Shown here in pieces: positions 53,220 through 62,191 of a DNA stretch of 64,000 nucleotides. The stretch is from positions 1 to 64,000 of the forward strand of contig NZ_BMRM01000025.1 of assembly GCF_014648635.1 (NCBI RefSeq), read 5' to 3'. The DNA comes from Streptomyces cinerochromogenes (GTDB lineage: Bacteria; Actinomycetota; Actinomycetes; Streptomycetales; Streptomycetaceae). The position numbers and the translations under genes are program-made. The notes beneath the pieces are model-generated. The model did not search any database and was not told where the DNA came from. It saw nothing but the letters and a program-made list of their open reading frames with translations. The first letter of the stretch is position 1; each line of letters starts with the position of its first letter.

Positions 53220-54836
53220 ATGAGCAACCGCACCGCCGAGCCTCCCAAGACCGTCCTGCTCCGCCGCGGCGAGGTGCACAGCCCCGCGGACCCCTTCGCC
53301 ACCGCGATGGTGGTGGAGCGCGGCCACGTCGCGTGGGTCGGCTCCGAGGGGGCCGCCGATGCCTTCGCCGACGGCGTGGACGAGGTGGTCGACCTCGACG
53401 GCGCCCTGGTCACCCCGGCCTTCACCGACGCCCATGTGCACACCACCGCCACCGGTCTCGCCCTGACCGGCCTCGACCTGTCCGGCGCCCCCTCCCTGGA
53501 GGCGGCCCTCGCCCGGATCCGCGAGTTCGCCGCCGCCCGCCCCGACGACCGGGTGCTGCTGGGCCACGGCTGGGACGCCGCCCGCTGGCCCGGCGGCCGG
53601 CCGCCGACCCGCGCGGAACTGGACGAGGCCACCGGCGGACGCCCCCTGTACCTGTCCCGGATCGACGTGCACTCGGCGGTCGTCAGCACCGCCCTGCTGG
53701 ACCTGGTCGGCGGCGACGTGTCCCGCGAGGACGCCCCGCTGACCAAGGACGCCCACCACGCCGTCCGTGCGGCCGCCCTCGCCGCCGTCACCCCTGTCCA
53801 GCGCGAGGAGGCCCAGCGCGCGGCGCTGGCGCACGCCGCCTCCCTCGGCATCGGCACCGTGCACGAGTGCGGCGGCCCGCAGATCTCCTCCGAGGACGAC
53901 TTCACCGGCCTGCTGCGGCTCGCCGCCGAACAGCCGGGTCCCCGCGTGGTCGGCTACTGGGCCGAGCGGGGCGGGGAAGGGGTCGCCAGGGCCCGCGAGC
54001 TGGGTGCGGCCGGTGCCGCGGGCGACCTGTTCGCCGACGGCGCCCTGGGCTCGCACACCGCCTGCCTGCACGAGCCGTACGCCGACGCCGGGCACACCGG
54101 CACCGCCTACCTGGACGCCGACACCGTCGCCGACCACGTCGTGGCCTGCACCGAGGCGGGCCTGCAGGCCGGCTTCCACGCCATCGGCGACGCCGCCGTG
54201 GCCACCGTGGTCGAGGGCGTGCGCGCCGCCGCCGAGAAGGTGGGCCTCACCCGGATCCGCGCCGCCCGGCACCGCGTCGAGCACGCCGAGATGCTCACCC
54301 CCGAGACCGTCGCCGGCTTCGCCGAGCTGGGCCTGATCGCCTCCGTCCAGCCCGCCTTCGACGCGCTGTGGGGCGGCGAGGACGGCATGTACGCCCGGCG
54401 CCTGGGTGCCGGGCGGGCCCGCACCCTCAACCCCTTCGCCGCGCTGCTCCGCGCCGGCGTCCCGCTCGCGTTCGGTTCCGACAGCCCGGTCACCCCGTTC
54501 GACCCGTGGGGCACGGTCCGCGCCGCCGCGTTCCACCGGACGCCCGAGCACCGGGTCTCCGTCCGTGCCGCGTTCACCGCGCACACCCGCGGCGGCTGGC
54601 GGGCCGTCGGCCGCGACGACGCGGGCGTCCTGGTCCCGGGCGCACCCGCCGACTACGCCGTCTGGCGGACCGACGAGCTGGTCGTGCAGGCCCCCGACGA
54701 CCGGGTCGCCCGCTGGTCCACCGACCCGCGCTCCGGCACGCCCGGCCTGCCGGACCTCACCCCCGGCCGCGATCTGCCGGTCTGCCTGCGCACCGTGGTG
54801 GGCGGACGGACGGTGTTCGTACGGCCGGGCGAGTGA
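53220..54836 (+). CDS. Amidohydrolase, YtcJ-like
   Basis: The 538-residue protein has the amidohydrolase metal motif FTDAHVHTTATG (His-x-His, about 73-84), a GHGWDAARWPGG segment, the later metal His in GFHAIGDAAVATVVEG and RHRVEHAEML, and the Asp in AFGSDSPVTPFDPW. It resembles the Amidohydro_3 group, whose substrates are mostly unknown. No signal peptide. It lies behind the Lrp gene, which may regulate it. Confidence 0.85.
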   Translation: MSNRTAEPPKTVLLRRGEVHSPADPFATAMVVERGHVAWVGSEGAADAFADGVDEVVDLDGALVTPAFTDAHVHTTATGLALTGLDLSGAPSLEAALARIREFAAARPDDRVLLGHGWDAARWPGGRPPTRAELDEATGGRPLYLSRIDVHSAVVSTALLDLVGGDVSREDAPLTKDAHHAVRAAALAAVTPVQREEAQRAALAHAASLGIGTVHECGGPQISSEDDFTGLLRLAAEQPGPRVVGYWAERGGEGVARARELGAAGAAGDLFADGALGSHTACLHEPYADAGHTGTAYLDADTVADHVVACTEAGLQAGFHAIGDAAVATVVEGVRAAAEKVGLTRIRAARHRVEHAEMLTPETVAGFAELGLIASVQPAFDALWGGEDGMYARRLGAGRARTLNPFAALLRAGVPLAFGSDSPVTPFDPWGTVRAAAFHRTPEHRVSVRAAFTAHTRGGWRAVGRDDAGVLVPGAPADYAVWRTDELVVQAPDDRVARWSTDPRSGTPGLPDLTPGRDLPVCLRTVVGGRTVFVRPGE

Positions 54837-55380
54837 TCTCCCGGGGTGGCGCACCGGCCGCCGGCCGCCGGGGCCACGCCGCCCGACCTGCGCATCCTCC
54901 GCACCAGCCGGGACGTCGGTGCCGTCTGCCCTGGTCGGAGGGGGGTTTGACACTCTCCGGCCAGGGGCCGGTAGGTTCGTCCGAGTCCACCACCGGACGT
55001 CCGACCGGGGGACGTTCAGCCGACTCGTCGCGGCGCCGCTGGGTCAGGGACGGTGTGCCGCACCGGGACACCGCCACTGGGAGCCAGGCTCAGCGCCCGC
55101 GCCGACGAGGGGACGTCCAGGCTGGTCGGCCAGGTGTGACCCGGGTGGGGCCCGGGCGCTCAGTAGACAACGGCTTTCGGTCGACCCGCAGCCAGCGGGT
55201 CCCAGGTCGGCCCGAAGGGCGCCGGGCCCCCATCCGCCGCGGTACGAACGTGCCCGCGGGCGGCCGAAACGTGCCCACCGGCGGCCGGAAGGTGCCGGAA
55301 AGCACGACTCTTACCCCGCTCTTGGGGAATCGACACCACGATACGCACGCGCTGTCACGTCTTCCCAGGAGACGGCCACT
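54837..55380 (+). other. Long non-coding region before ppm1
   Basis: This 544-bp stretch holds TTGACA (54947-54952) and TAGGTT (54972-54977) with a 19-bp spacer, a possible promoter giving a leader of over 400 nt. Near the end, a 21-bp repeat (ACGTGCCC or AGGTGCC starting at 55248, 55269 and 55290) occurs three times. No open frame has coding bias until a 12-codon mini-ORF at its end. Confidence 0.5.
55248..55300. repeat. 21-bp repeat, three copies, before ppm1
   Basis: The units have ACGTGCCC or AGGTGCC followed by a GGCGGCCG(G/A)AA run. Intervals are 21 and 21 bp, two helical turns. Confidence 0.6.
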
Positions 55381-55419
55381 ATGGTGGACCCTGCGTACGA
55401 CATGAAGGGGCAGCAGTGA
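55381..55419 (+). CDS. Twelve-codon leader ORF overlapping ppm1
   Basis: ATG at 55381 encodes MVDPAYDMKGQQ and stops at a TGA that overlaps the ppm1 GTG by two bases. AGGAGA lies eight bases upstream of the ATG, a better ribosome-binding site than that of ppm1. This suggests translational coupling. Codon number is too small to show bias. Confidence 0.45.
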   Translation: MVDPAYDMKGQQ

Positions 55420-56210
55420 ACGACGGCGACGGGACCCTCGCGGCCAAGGCCCAGGGGAGGCAGTTCGGTCCGCTCGGCACGGCCTTGGTGATCATCCCGA
55501 CCTACAACGAGGCGGAGAACATCAAGACCATCGTCGGCCGGGTACGCAAGGCCGTCCCCGAGGCGCACGTACTGATCGCGGACGACAACAGTCCCGACGG
55601 CACCGGCAAGCTCGCCGACGAGCTGGCCGCCGAGGACGACCACGTCAAGGTGCTGCACCGCAAGGGCAAGGAGGGCCTCGGCGCCGCCTACCTCGCGGGC
55701 TTCCGATGGGGCATCGAGCGGGACTACGGCGTGCTGATCGAGATGGACGCCGACGGCTCCCACCAGCCGGAGGAACTGCCCCGGCTGCTCACCGCCCTCA
55801 AGAGCGCCGACCTGGTCCTCGGCTCCCGCTGGGTGCCCGGCGGCCGGGTCGTGAACTGGCCCAAGTCCCGTGAGTTCCTCTCGCGCGGCGGCTCCACCTA
55901 CTCGCGGCTCATGCTCGACGTACCGATCCGGGACGTCACCGGCGGCTTCCGGGCCTTCCGCCGGGAGACCCTGGAGGGACTCGGCCTCGGCGAGGTCGCC
56001 TCGCAGGGCTACTGCTTCCAGGTCGACCTGGCCCGCCGCGCGGTGAAGGCCGGCTACCACGTGGTCGAGGTGCCCATCACCTTCGTGGAGCGCGAACTGG
56101 GCGACTCCAAGATGAGCCGGGACATCGTGGTCGAGGCGCTGTGGCGGGTCACCGCCTGGGGCGTCGGGGACCGCCTGGGCAAGCTCACCGGCAAGGACAA
56201 GCACCCCTAG
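55416..56210 (+). CDS. ppm1: Polyprenol-phosphate-mannose synthase
   Basis: The 264-residue GT2 enzyme transfers mannose from GDP-mannose to polyprenyl phosphate, the donor for protein O-mannosylation. It has VIIPTYNEAENI, LIADDNSPDGTGKLADEL, and the metal-binding EMDADGSHQPEELPRLL (about 110-126). There is no C-terminal membrane domain and no fused N-acyltransferase, as in streptomycete Ppm1. In S. coelicolor this enzyme is needed for phage phiC31 infection. AAGGGG precedes the GTG. Confidence 0.95.
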   Translation: MNDGDGTLAAKAQGRQFGPLGTALVIIPTYNEAENIKTIVGRVRKAVPEAHVLIADDNSPDGTGKLADELAAEDDHVKVLHRKGKEGLGAAYLAGFRWGIERDYGVLIEMDADGSHQPEELPRLLTALKSADLVLGSRWVPGGRVVNWPKSREFLSRGGSTYSRLMLDVPIRDVTGGFRAFRRETLEGLGLGEVASQGYCFQVDLARRAVKAGYHVVEVPITFVERELGDSKMSRDIVVEALWRVTAWGVGDRLGKLTGKDKHP

Positions 56211-56319
56211 CCACGCCTTGCGGAGCGAGGGCCGGCCGCTTGGCGAGCCGGGCGCGGTCCGGCGTCGGCTGATCGCACCCCTTATCCCGTGCTGAGCCGC
56301 GCCCAGGCACACTGGGAGC

Positions 56320-56877
56320 ATGACGACTGGCGCTCCGACCTCCCCGTACACCGCCCGCCGCCGGCCCTCCCGGCTGCGCAGGTATCTGCCGCTGGGCCTC
56401 GCCGCGTGGCTGGTGCTGGAGATCTGGCTGCTGACCGTGGTCGCGGGCGCGGCGGGTGGGCCGACGGTGTTCCTGCTGCTCGTCGCGGGAGTCGTGGCCG
56501 GCTCCGTGGTCATCAAGCGGGCGGGCCGCCGCGCCTTCCGGAGCCTGAACGAGGCACTGCAGCAGGGCGGCTCGCCGGCGCGCGGCGGCGGCAACGGCCT
56601 GATGATGCTCGGCGGCCTGCTGCTGATGATCCCCGGCCTCGTCTCGGACGCGGCCGGCCTGCTCCTGCTGCTCCCGCCGGTCCAGAAGGCGGTCGGCCGC
56701 TTCGCCGAGAACGCCCTGAAGCGCAGCCTGCGCAAGGCCGCCCCCGGCAGCCTGGGCGACGCCTTCCAGCAGGCCCGCATGCACCGGCCCGACGGCAGGG
56801 TGGTGCAGGGCGAGGTGATCCGGGACGACCAGCCGCACGGCGCCCCGCAGGACCCCCGCCCGCCGCTGACGCGCTGA
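56320..56877 (+). CDS. fxsA: FxsA family membrane protein
   Basis: The 185-residue protein has N-terminal helices (LGLAAWLVLEIWLLTVVAGA and TVFLLLVAGVVAGSVVI) and a GLLLMIPGLVSDAAGLLLLLPP helix (about 95-120), all of the FxsA type. The E. coli member suppresses phage exclusion when overproduced. The C-terminal tail is charged and low-complexity. Its promoter lies in the 109-bp gap after ppm1. Confidence 0.9.
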   Translation: MTTGAPTSPYTARRRPSRLRRYLPLGLAAWLVLEIWLLTVVAGAAGGPTVFLLLVAGVVAGSVVIKRAGRRAFRSLNEALQQGGSPARGGGNGLMMLGGLLLMIPGLVSDAAGLLLLLPPVQKAVGRFAENALKRSLRKAAPGSLGDAFQQARMHRPDGRVVQGEVIRDDQPHGAPQDPRPPLTR

Positions 56878-56883
56878 CCCCGC

Positions 56884-56957
56884 GAAAAGGACGCCGGCCC
56901 GCGAACGAGACGCCGGCCTGCGAACGAGACGCCGGCCTGCGGGAAACACGCCGGCCG
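56884..56957. repeat. 19-bp tandem repeat, four copies, after fxsA
   Basis: ACGCCGGCC starts at 56891, 56910, 56929 and 56948, exactly 19 bp apart. The unit is GAGACGCCGGCCTGCGAAC with mismatches in the outer copies. It lies just before the terminator. Confidence 0.85.
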
Positions 56958-56970
56958 GCGAGGAAAAAGA

Positions 56971-57015
56971 GACTGCGGGCGCCGTACGTGGAATCCACGT
57001 ACGGCGCCCGCAGTC
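56971..57015. terminator. Bidirectional terminator between fxsA and rbpA
   Basis: A perfect 21-bp stem (56971-56991 with 56995-57015) on an AAT loop. On the minus strand it is followed by TCTTTTT, so it is a classical U-run terminator for rbpA. Confidence 0.9.
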
Positions 57016-57058
57016 GGATGCGTTGCGCTGTAGACCGGCCGAAGCCCCGCTTCCGGGA

Positions 57059-57433
57059 CTAGGCGCTCTTGCGGCTGTCCCGGGGATGGACCGCGATGTT
57101 CATCGCCCCCGAACGCAGAACCGCGAGACGCTCCTCAAGGACCTCTTCGAGTTCCTCACGGGTACGCCGCTCCATCAGCATGTCCCAATGGGTACGCGCG
57201 GGCTTGGCCTTCTTCTCCTCAGGGCCGTCGCCGTCCACCAGGAGTGCCTGGGCGCCGCAGACCTTGCACTCCCACTCCGGCGGGATCTCCGCCTCGACAG
57301 AGAAGGGCATCTCAAAACGGTGCCCCTTCTCACATGCGTACTCCACGGCCTGGCGCGGGGCCAGGTCGATGCCGCGGTCCGTCTCGTAGCTGGTCACCAC
57401 GAGGCGCGTACCGCGAAGAGCTCGCTCACTCAT
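57059..57433 (-). CDS. rbpA: RNA polymerase-binding protein RbpA
   Basis: RbpA binds the principal sigma factor and RNA polymerase and stabilises the open complex; it affects rifampicin tolerance. The 124 residues have the zinc-associated YACEKGHRFEMPFSVEAEIP (about 32-51) and CKVCG, and a basic linker plus sigma-interaction domain (KPARTHWDMLMERRTREELEEVL, about 77-99). It stands alone. A SigR-type promoter lies about 60 bp upstream. Confidence 0.96.
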   Translation of the reverse strand: MSERALRGTRLVVTSYETDRGIDLAPRQAVEYACEKGHRFEMPFSVEAEIPPEWECKVCGAQALLVDGDGPEEKKAKPARTHWDMLMERRTREELEEVLEERLAVLRSGAMNIAVHPRDSRKSA

Positions 57434-57494
57434 GAATCGTGCCTCCCGGGCTTGTCGCCCACAGGACAGGTGTCGCTGTCGTCGTCATCCGGTC

Positions 57495-57520
57495 AACGTC
57501 CGGTCGGCGGTAAAGATTCC
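57495..57520 (-). promoter_or_regulatory. SigR-type promoter of rbpA
   Basis: On the minus strand GGAAT (57520-57516), 18 bp, GTT (57497-57495). This is an exact match to the SigR consensus GGAAT-N18-GTT. RbpA is a known SigR target in S. coelicolor, so the gene is induced by thiol stress. Confidence 0.85.
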
Positions 57521-57711
57521 CGTTCCGAGTCCCGTTCCGGGTCATGCGTCGCCGTCGTAGCCGCCCCTTGTTCTACCCACAGGCGCCCGGTTTGTCACAT
57601 CTGCTAGCAGATGTCACCCAGCGTTTCGGCATCTTTGACGCGCAGTAACGGTACGCCTGGCAGGCCAAACGCGTACACTACCGCCCTTTCACGCCGAGTG
57701 CTAAATCAACG

Positions 57712-59064
57712 CTAGATCCTTTCCGGAACCGGGTTGCCCGCCTCGGCGATCGCCCGCCGTACCGGTACCCGCGCGAGCAGGACGAAACCCAGGACGAAGA
57801 AGGCCACCAGGGAGAAGATCGCCGACCGGTAGCTCCCGGTCAGCTGGTAGGTGACCCCGAACAGCAGCGGGCCGAGCCAGCTCATCCCGCGGTCGCTCAT
57901 CTCGTACGCGGAGAAGTACTCGGCCTCCTTGCCCGGCGGCACGAGGTGCGAGAACAGCGACCTCGACAGCGCCTGGCTGCCGCCGAGGACCAGGCCGATG
58001 CCGGCGGCCAGCGCGAAGAACCACACCGGCGCCCGTGCCGGCAGGAACCAGCCCGCCGCCAGCGTGAGCGTCCAGGCCACCAGCGAGCCGAGGATCGTGC
58101 GCCGGGCGCCGTACGTCCGCGCCAGCCGGCCCATCGCCAGCGCACCGGCCACGGCCAGCACCTGCACCAGCAGCACGGCCCCGATGAGCGTCGACTGCCC
58201 GAGTCCCAGCTCCTCGGAGCCGTAGACCGAGGCCTGGGTGATCACCGTCTGGATGCCGTCGTTGTAGACGAGGTACGCCAGCAGGAACGCCAGGGTCAGC
58301 GGGTGCCGGCGCATGTCCCGGACCGTCGCCGCGAGCTGCCGCAGCCCCGGCGCCGTCGCCGTCGCGTGCGCGACGCGCGTGCGGCGGTCGCGCAGCCTGC
58401 GCAGCGGTACGAGGGTGAAGGCGCCCCACCACAGCCCGGCCGAGGCCAGGCAGACGCGGACCGCCGCCGTCTCGGAGAGGCCGAAGGAGTCGTGCGCCGA
58501 GTAGAGCACCAGGTCGGCGACGAGCACCAGGGAGCCCGCCGCGTAGCCGAACGCCCAGCCCCGGGAGGAGACGGCGTCGCGCTGCTCGGGCGGGGCGATC
58601 TGCGGCAGGTAGGAGTTGTAGAGCATCATCCCGACCGACTGCGCCGCGTTGGCCACGACGAGCAGCACCCCGCCGAGCAGATACCGGTCGCCGTCCAGGA
58701 AGAACATCGCGGTGGTGGCCGCCGCGCCGGTGTACGCCGCCGCGGCGAGCAGCGGTTTCTTACGGCCCGTGCGGTCGGCCGCGCTGCCCGCCAGCGGCAT
58801 CAGGACGACCGCCACGATCACCGACAGGGACACCGAGTAGGCGAAGAAGGAGCCCGCGCGGACCGGGATCCCCAGCGGGTGCACATAGCCGTCGCCGTCC
58901 GCGGCGTGCTCGGCGACCGAGGTGAGGTACGGGCCGAGGAACACCGTGAGGACACTCGTCGAGTAGACCGAGCAGGCCCAGTCGTAGACGTACCAGCCGC
59001 GCTGCTCGCGCAGGAGGCCGGCGGCCTCGTCCGCCGCCCCGGTCCGCACGGTGTCGGTGCTCAC
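57712..59064 (-). CDS. MFS transporter, UMF1/Atg22-like
   Basis: The 450-residue protein has 12 predicted segments and the Atg22-like run RGWYVYDWACSVYSTSVLTVFLGPYL (about 22-47). FFLDGDRYLLGGVLLVVANAAQSVGMMLYNSYLPQIA is the typical second motif. The substrate of bacterial members is unknown. It lies between rbpA and the phosphodiesterase gene and runs with the latter on the minus strand; 55 bp separate them. Confidence 0.87.
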   Translation of the reverse strand: MSTDTVRTGAADEAAGLLREQRGWYVYDWACSVYSTSVLTVFLGPYLTSVAEHAADGDGYVHPLGIPVRAGSFFAYSVSLSVIVAVVLMPLAGSAADRTGRKKPLLAAAAYTGAAATTAMFFLDGDRYLLGGVLLVVANAAQSVGMMLYNSYLPQIAPPEQRDAVSSRGWAFGYAAGSLVLVADLVLYSAHDSFGLSETAAVRVCLASAGLWWGAFTLVPLRRLRDRRTRVAHATATAPGLRQLAATVRDMRRHPLTLAFLLAYLVYNDGIQTVITQASVYGSEELGLGQSTLIGAVLLVQVLAVAGALAMGRLARTYGARRTILGSLVAWTLTLAAGWFLPARAPVWFFALAAGIGLVLGGSQALSRSLFSHLVPPGKEAEYFSAYEMSDRGMSWLGPLLFGVTYQLTGSYRSAIFSLVAFFVLGFVLLARVPVRRAIAEAGNPVPERI

Positions 59065-59119
59065 CCGTGCCCTCGCTTCCCCGTGCTCCTGCGAAGGCTC
59101 GGGCCGGGCGGCCGGGCGG

Positions 59120-59896
59120 TCAGACCCAGTTGCCGCGCTCCTCCATGACCTTGCGCAACGTGTCGATGTGATCGGTCATGATGCCATCAACCCCGAGGTC
59201 GAGGAGCCGGTGCATGCGTTCCGCTTCGTTGATCGTCCACACGTGCACCTGCAGCCCGCGCGCGTGGGCGGCGCGGACGAAGCGGTGGTCGACCACGGGT
59301 ACGCCCGACTGGGCCTCGGGTACCTGCGCGGCCACCGCCGAGCGGCGCACCGCGGCCGGCAGCCCCCAGGAGCGCAGCCGCAGGTTCAGCACCCCGCGCG
59401 TGCCGAACGAGGTGGCCAGCCGTGGTCCGGCCAGCCGCTGCGCCCGCAGCACCCGTGCCTCGGAGAAGGAGCCCACGCAGACCCGGTCCCAGGCGTTCGT
59501 GCGCTCGATCAGCTCCAGCAGCGGCCGCAGCGCGGACTCCGCCTTGATGTCGACGTTCCAGCGCGTTTCCGGGAACGTCTCCAGCAGCTCCTCGAACAGC
59601 GGTACCGGTTCCCGGCCGCCCACGCGCGCGTGCTGAATCTCCGTCCAGGGCAGGTCGGCGATCCGGCCCGCGCCGTCGGTGACCCGGTCCAGGGTCTCGT
59701 CGTGGAAGGCGACCAGCCGGCCGTCCGCCGAGGCGTGCACATCGGTCTCGATGTACCGGTAGCCCAGCTCCACCGCGCGCCGGAACTGCGCCACGGTGTT
59801 CTCCAGGCCGTCGGCCGCCCCGCCCCGGTGGGCGAAGGCGATCGGCCCCGGGTGCTCCAGGTAGGGGTGGCGCGGGCGCGGTGTCGTGAGGGTCAC
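59120..59896 (-). CDS. Glycerophosphodiester phosphodiesterase
   Basis: The 258-residue TIM barrel has IAFAHRGGAADGLENTVAQF (His-Arg and Glu-Asn, about 18-37), IETDVHASADGRLVAFHD and the C-terminal GIMTDHIDTL. It cleaves glycerophosphodiesters to glycerol 3-phosphate and alcohol. No signal peptide, so it is a cytoplasmic type. The GTG at 59896 overlaps the stop of the upstream YczE-type gene (GTGA), so they are coupled. Confidence 0.93.
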   Translation of the reverse strand: MTLTTPRPRHPYLEHPGPIAFAHRGGAADGLENTVAQFRRAVELGYRYIETDVHASADGRLVAFHDETLDRVTDGAGRIADLPWTEIQHARVGGREPVPLFEELLETFPETRWNVDIKAESALRPLLELIERTNAWDRVCVGSFSEARVLRAQRLAGPRLATSFGTRGVLNLRLRSWGLPAAVRRSAVAAQVPEAQSGVPVVDHRFVRAAHARGLQVHVWTINEAERMHRLLDLGVDGIMTDHIDTLRKVMEERGNWV

Positions 59897-60579
59897 GGAC
59901 GCAGTATGGCTCGTTCGGGTGTCGCTCCGGCAACGACCGTGCTGCCCGTCGATGCCGACGGGAGGGCGAACACCCGCAGGAAGGCCTGCGCGAGCGGGCC
60001 GATGGACACCGCGTACAGCACGGTGCCCACCCCGATGGTGCCGCCCAGGAGGAACCCGGTGACCACCACCGCCACCTCGACCGCCGTCCGCATCAGCCGG
60101 ATCGACCGGCCGGTGCGCCGGTGCAGCCCCGTCATCAGCCCGTCGCGCGGACCCGGCCCGAACCGCGCCGCGATGTACAGGCCCGTCGCCGCTCCGTTCA
60201 GCACGATGCCCGCCACCAGCAGCGGGACCCGCACGGCGAGGGAACGGGCGTCCGGGAGCAGCGCGAGCGTGCCGTCCATGGCGAGGCCGACCACGAAGAC
60301 GTTGGAGACCGTGCCGAGCCCGGGTCGCTGGCGCAGCGGGACCCACAGCAGCAGCACCGCCGCGCCCACGACGATCGACACCACCCCGATGCTCAGCCCG
60401 GTCAGCTCCGCGAGCCCCTGGTGCAGCACGTTCCACGGCTCCAGCCCGAGCCCCGCCGCCACGAGCAGCGCGGAACTCGCGCCGTAGAGGGTGAGCCCGG
60501 CGTACAGCTGGACCAGCCGGCGGGGGAGATGGCGGCCGGGAGGGGAGGCGCTGGGCGTGGCGGGGTCGGGAGCGGACAC
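59893..60579 (-). CDS. YczE/YitT-type membrane protein
   Basis: The 228-residue protein has five membrane helices with LYGASSALLVAAGLGLEPWNVLHQGL (about 35-60) and GVGTVLYAVSIGPLAQAF. The divergent gene is a MocR regulator; YczR-YczE pairs of this type are known in Bacillus relatives. Transport substrate unknown. GTG at 60579 with GGGGGGA seven bases upstream is clear. The stop overlaps the GDPD start. Confidence 0.9.
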   Translation of the reverse strand: MSAPDPATPSASPPGRHLPRRLVQLYAGLTLYGASSALLVAAGLGLEPWNVLHQGLAELTGLSIGVVSIVVGAAVLLLWVPLRQRPGLGTVSNVFVVGLAMDGTLALLPDARSLAVRVPLLVAGIVLNGAATGLYIAARFGPGPRDGLMTGLHRRTGRSIRLMRTAVEVAVVVTGFLLGGTIGVGTVLYAVSIGPLAQAFLRVFALPSASTGSTVVAGATPERAILRP

Positions 60580-60637
60580 GGGAATTCCCCCCTGGGTGGT
60601 GACGGTGGCCTGACGCATGACACTCTGTGGCTTGGGA

Positions 60638-60662
60638 CGAATCGCCATCCATGGCCAATTCG
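60638..60662. promoter_or_regulatory. Inverted repeat in the YczR-YczE divergent region
   Basis: Outer arms CGAAT (60638-60642) and ATTCG (60658-60662) and inner arms GCCAT (60644-60648) and ATGGC (60651-60655) are all complementary. The site ends 20 bp before the MocR start. It is a good candidate MocR operator for both genes. Confidence 0.5.
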
Positions 60663-60682
60663 GGGAAGGTGGACTGATCTTC

Positions 60683-62191
60683 ATGGCGCAGTGGACCTCG
60701 GCCGTGGGAGCCGCGCAGCTCGCCCGGCTCCTCAACTCACAGCAGGACCGTCCGGCCGGCCCCGGCACCCGCCGTCCCCCCGCCTACCGAGCCCTCGCCG
60801 ACGGCATCCGCCTGCTGGTGCTGGAGGGCCGCGTCCCGGTGGCCGCGCGGCTGCCCGCGGAACGCGAACTGGCCCTGGCCCTGTCCGTCAGCCGCACCAC
60901 CGTCGCGGCGGCCTACGAGGCGCTGCGCGGCGAGGGCTTCCTGGAGTCCCGGCGCGGAGCCGGCAGCTGGACCGCCGTACCGGCCGGCAACCCGATCCCG
61001 GCACGCGGCCTGGAACCCCTGCCCCCCGAGGCCCTCGGTTCGGTGATCGACCTGGGCTGCGCCTCGCTCCCGGCGCCCGAGCCGTGGCTGACCCGTGCCG
61101 TGCAGGGCGCGCTGGAGGAACTGCCGCCGTACGCCCACACCCACGGGGACTACCCGGCCGGACTGCCCGCCCTGCGCTCGATGATCGCCGAGCGCTACAC
61201 CGCGCGCGGGATCCCCACCATGCCGGAGCAGATCATGGTGACGACCGGGGCGATGGGCGCCATCGACGCCATCTGCCACCTCTTCGCGGGCCGCGGCGAG
61301 CGGATCGCCGTGGAGTCACCGTCCTACGCCAACATCCTCCAGCTGATGCGCGAGGCGGGCGCCCGCCTGATCCCCGTCGCGATGGCCGAGGGCCTGTCCG
61401 GCTGGGACATGGACCGCTGGCGCCAGGTGCTGCGCGAGGCCGCGCCGCGGATCGCCTACGTGGTCGCCGACTTCCACAACCCCACCGGGGCGCTCGCCGG
61501 CGAGGACCAGCGGCGCCGGCTGGTGGACGCCGCCCGCTCGGCCGGGACGGTGCTCGTCGCCGACGAGACGATGACCGAGCTGTGGCTGGAGGAGGAGTTC
61601 CGGGACGGTGGCATGCCCCGGCCGGTGTGCGCCTTCGACCCGGCGGGCTCCACGGTGATCACCGTCGGCTCGGCCAGCAAGGCGTTCTGGGCGGGGATGC
61701 GGATCGGCTGGGTGCGGGCGGCGCCGGACGTCATCCGCAGCCTGGTCGCCGCGCGGGCCTACGCCGACCTGGGCACGCCGGTGCTGGAGCAGCTGGCCGT
61801 GAACTGGCTCTTCAGCACCGGGGGCTGGGAGCAGGCGGTCGAGCTGCGCCGGGCGCAGGCGCTGGAGAACCGGGACGCGCTGGTGACCGCGATCCGGCGG
61901 GAGCTGCCGGACTGGGAGTTCGAGGTGCCGCAGGGGGGTCTGACCCTGTGGGTCCGCGCCGGCGGCCTCTCCGGCTCCCGCCTCGCGGAGGCGGGCGAGC
62001 GGACCGGCGTCCGCGTCCCGTCCGGCCCCCGCTTCGGCGTCGACGGCGCCTTCGAGGGCTACGTCCGTCTTCCGTTCACCGTCGGGGGAGCGGTGGCGGA
62101 GGAAGCCGCGGTACGACTCGCCGCCGCGGCCCGACTGGTGGAGTCGGGCGCGACGGGCGGGACGGAGGCACCGCGGACGTTTGTGGCGTAG
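60683..62191 (+). CDS. MocR/GntR-type regulator with aminotransferase domain (YczR-like)
   Basis: The 502-residue protein has a GntR winged HTH (AERELALALSVSRTTVAAAYEAL, about 59-81) and a fold-type I aminotransferase domain (about 125-490). It has FHNPTGALAGEDQRRR, ADETMTELW, and SASKAFWAGMRIGWV, whose lysine would bind PLP. The domain probably senses PLP or an amine. It is divergent from the YczE-type gene it likely controls. AAGGTGG lies before the ATG. Confidence 0.93.
   Translation: MAQWTSAVGAAQLARLLNSQQDRPAGPGTRRPPAYRALADGIRLLVLEGRVPVAARLPAERELALALSVSRTTVAAAYEALRGEGFLESRRGAGSWTAVPAGNPIPARGLEPLPPEALGSVIDLGCASLPAPEPWLTRAVQGALEELPPYAHTHGDYPAGLPALRSMIAERYTARGIPTMPEQIMVTTGAMGAIDAICHLFAGRGERIAVESPSYANILQLMREAGARLIPVAMAEGLSGWDMDRWRQVLREAAPRIAYVVADFHNPTGALAGEDQRRRLVDAARSAGTVLVADETMTELWLEEEFRDGGMPRPVCAFDPAGSTVITVGSASKAFWAGMRIGWVRAAPDVIRSLVAARAYADLGTPVLEQLAVNWLFSTGGWEQAVELRRAQALENRDALVTAIRRELPDWEFEVPQGGLTLWVRAGGLSGSRLAEAGERTGVRVPSGPRFGVDGAFEGYVRLPFTVGGAVAEEAAVRLAAAARLVESGATGGTEAPRTFVA

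Noticed and set aside
54653..54904. Small minus-strand gene at the end of the amidohydrolase gene
   Set aside because: It mostly overlaps the amidohydrolase coding region, has arginine/serine-rich low-complexity sequence and no ribosome-binding site.
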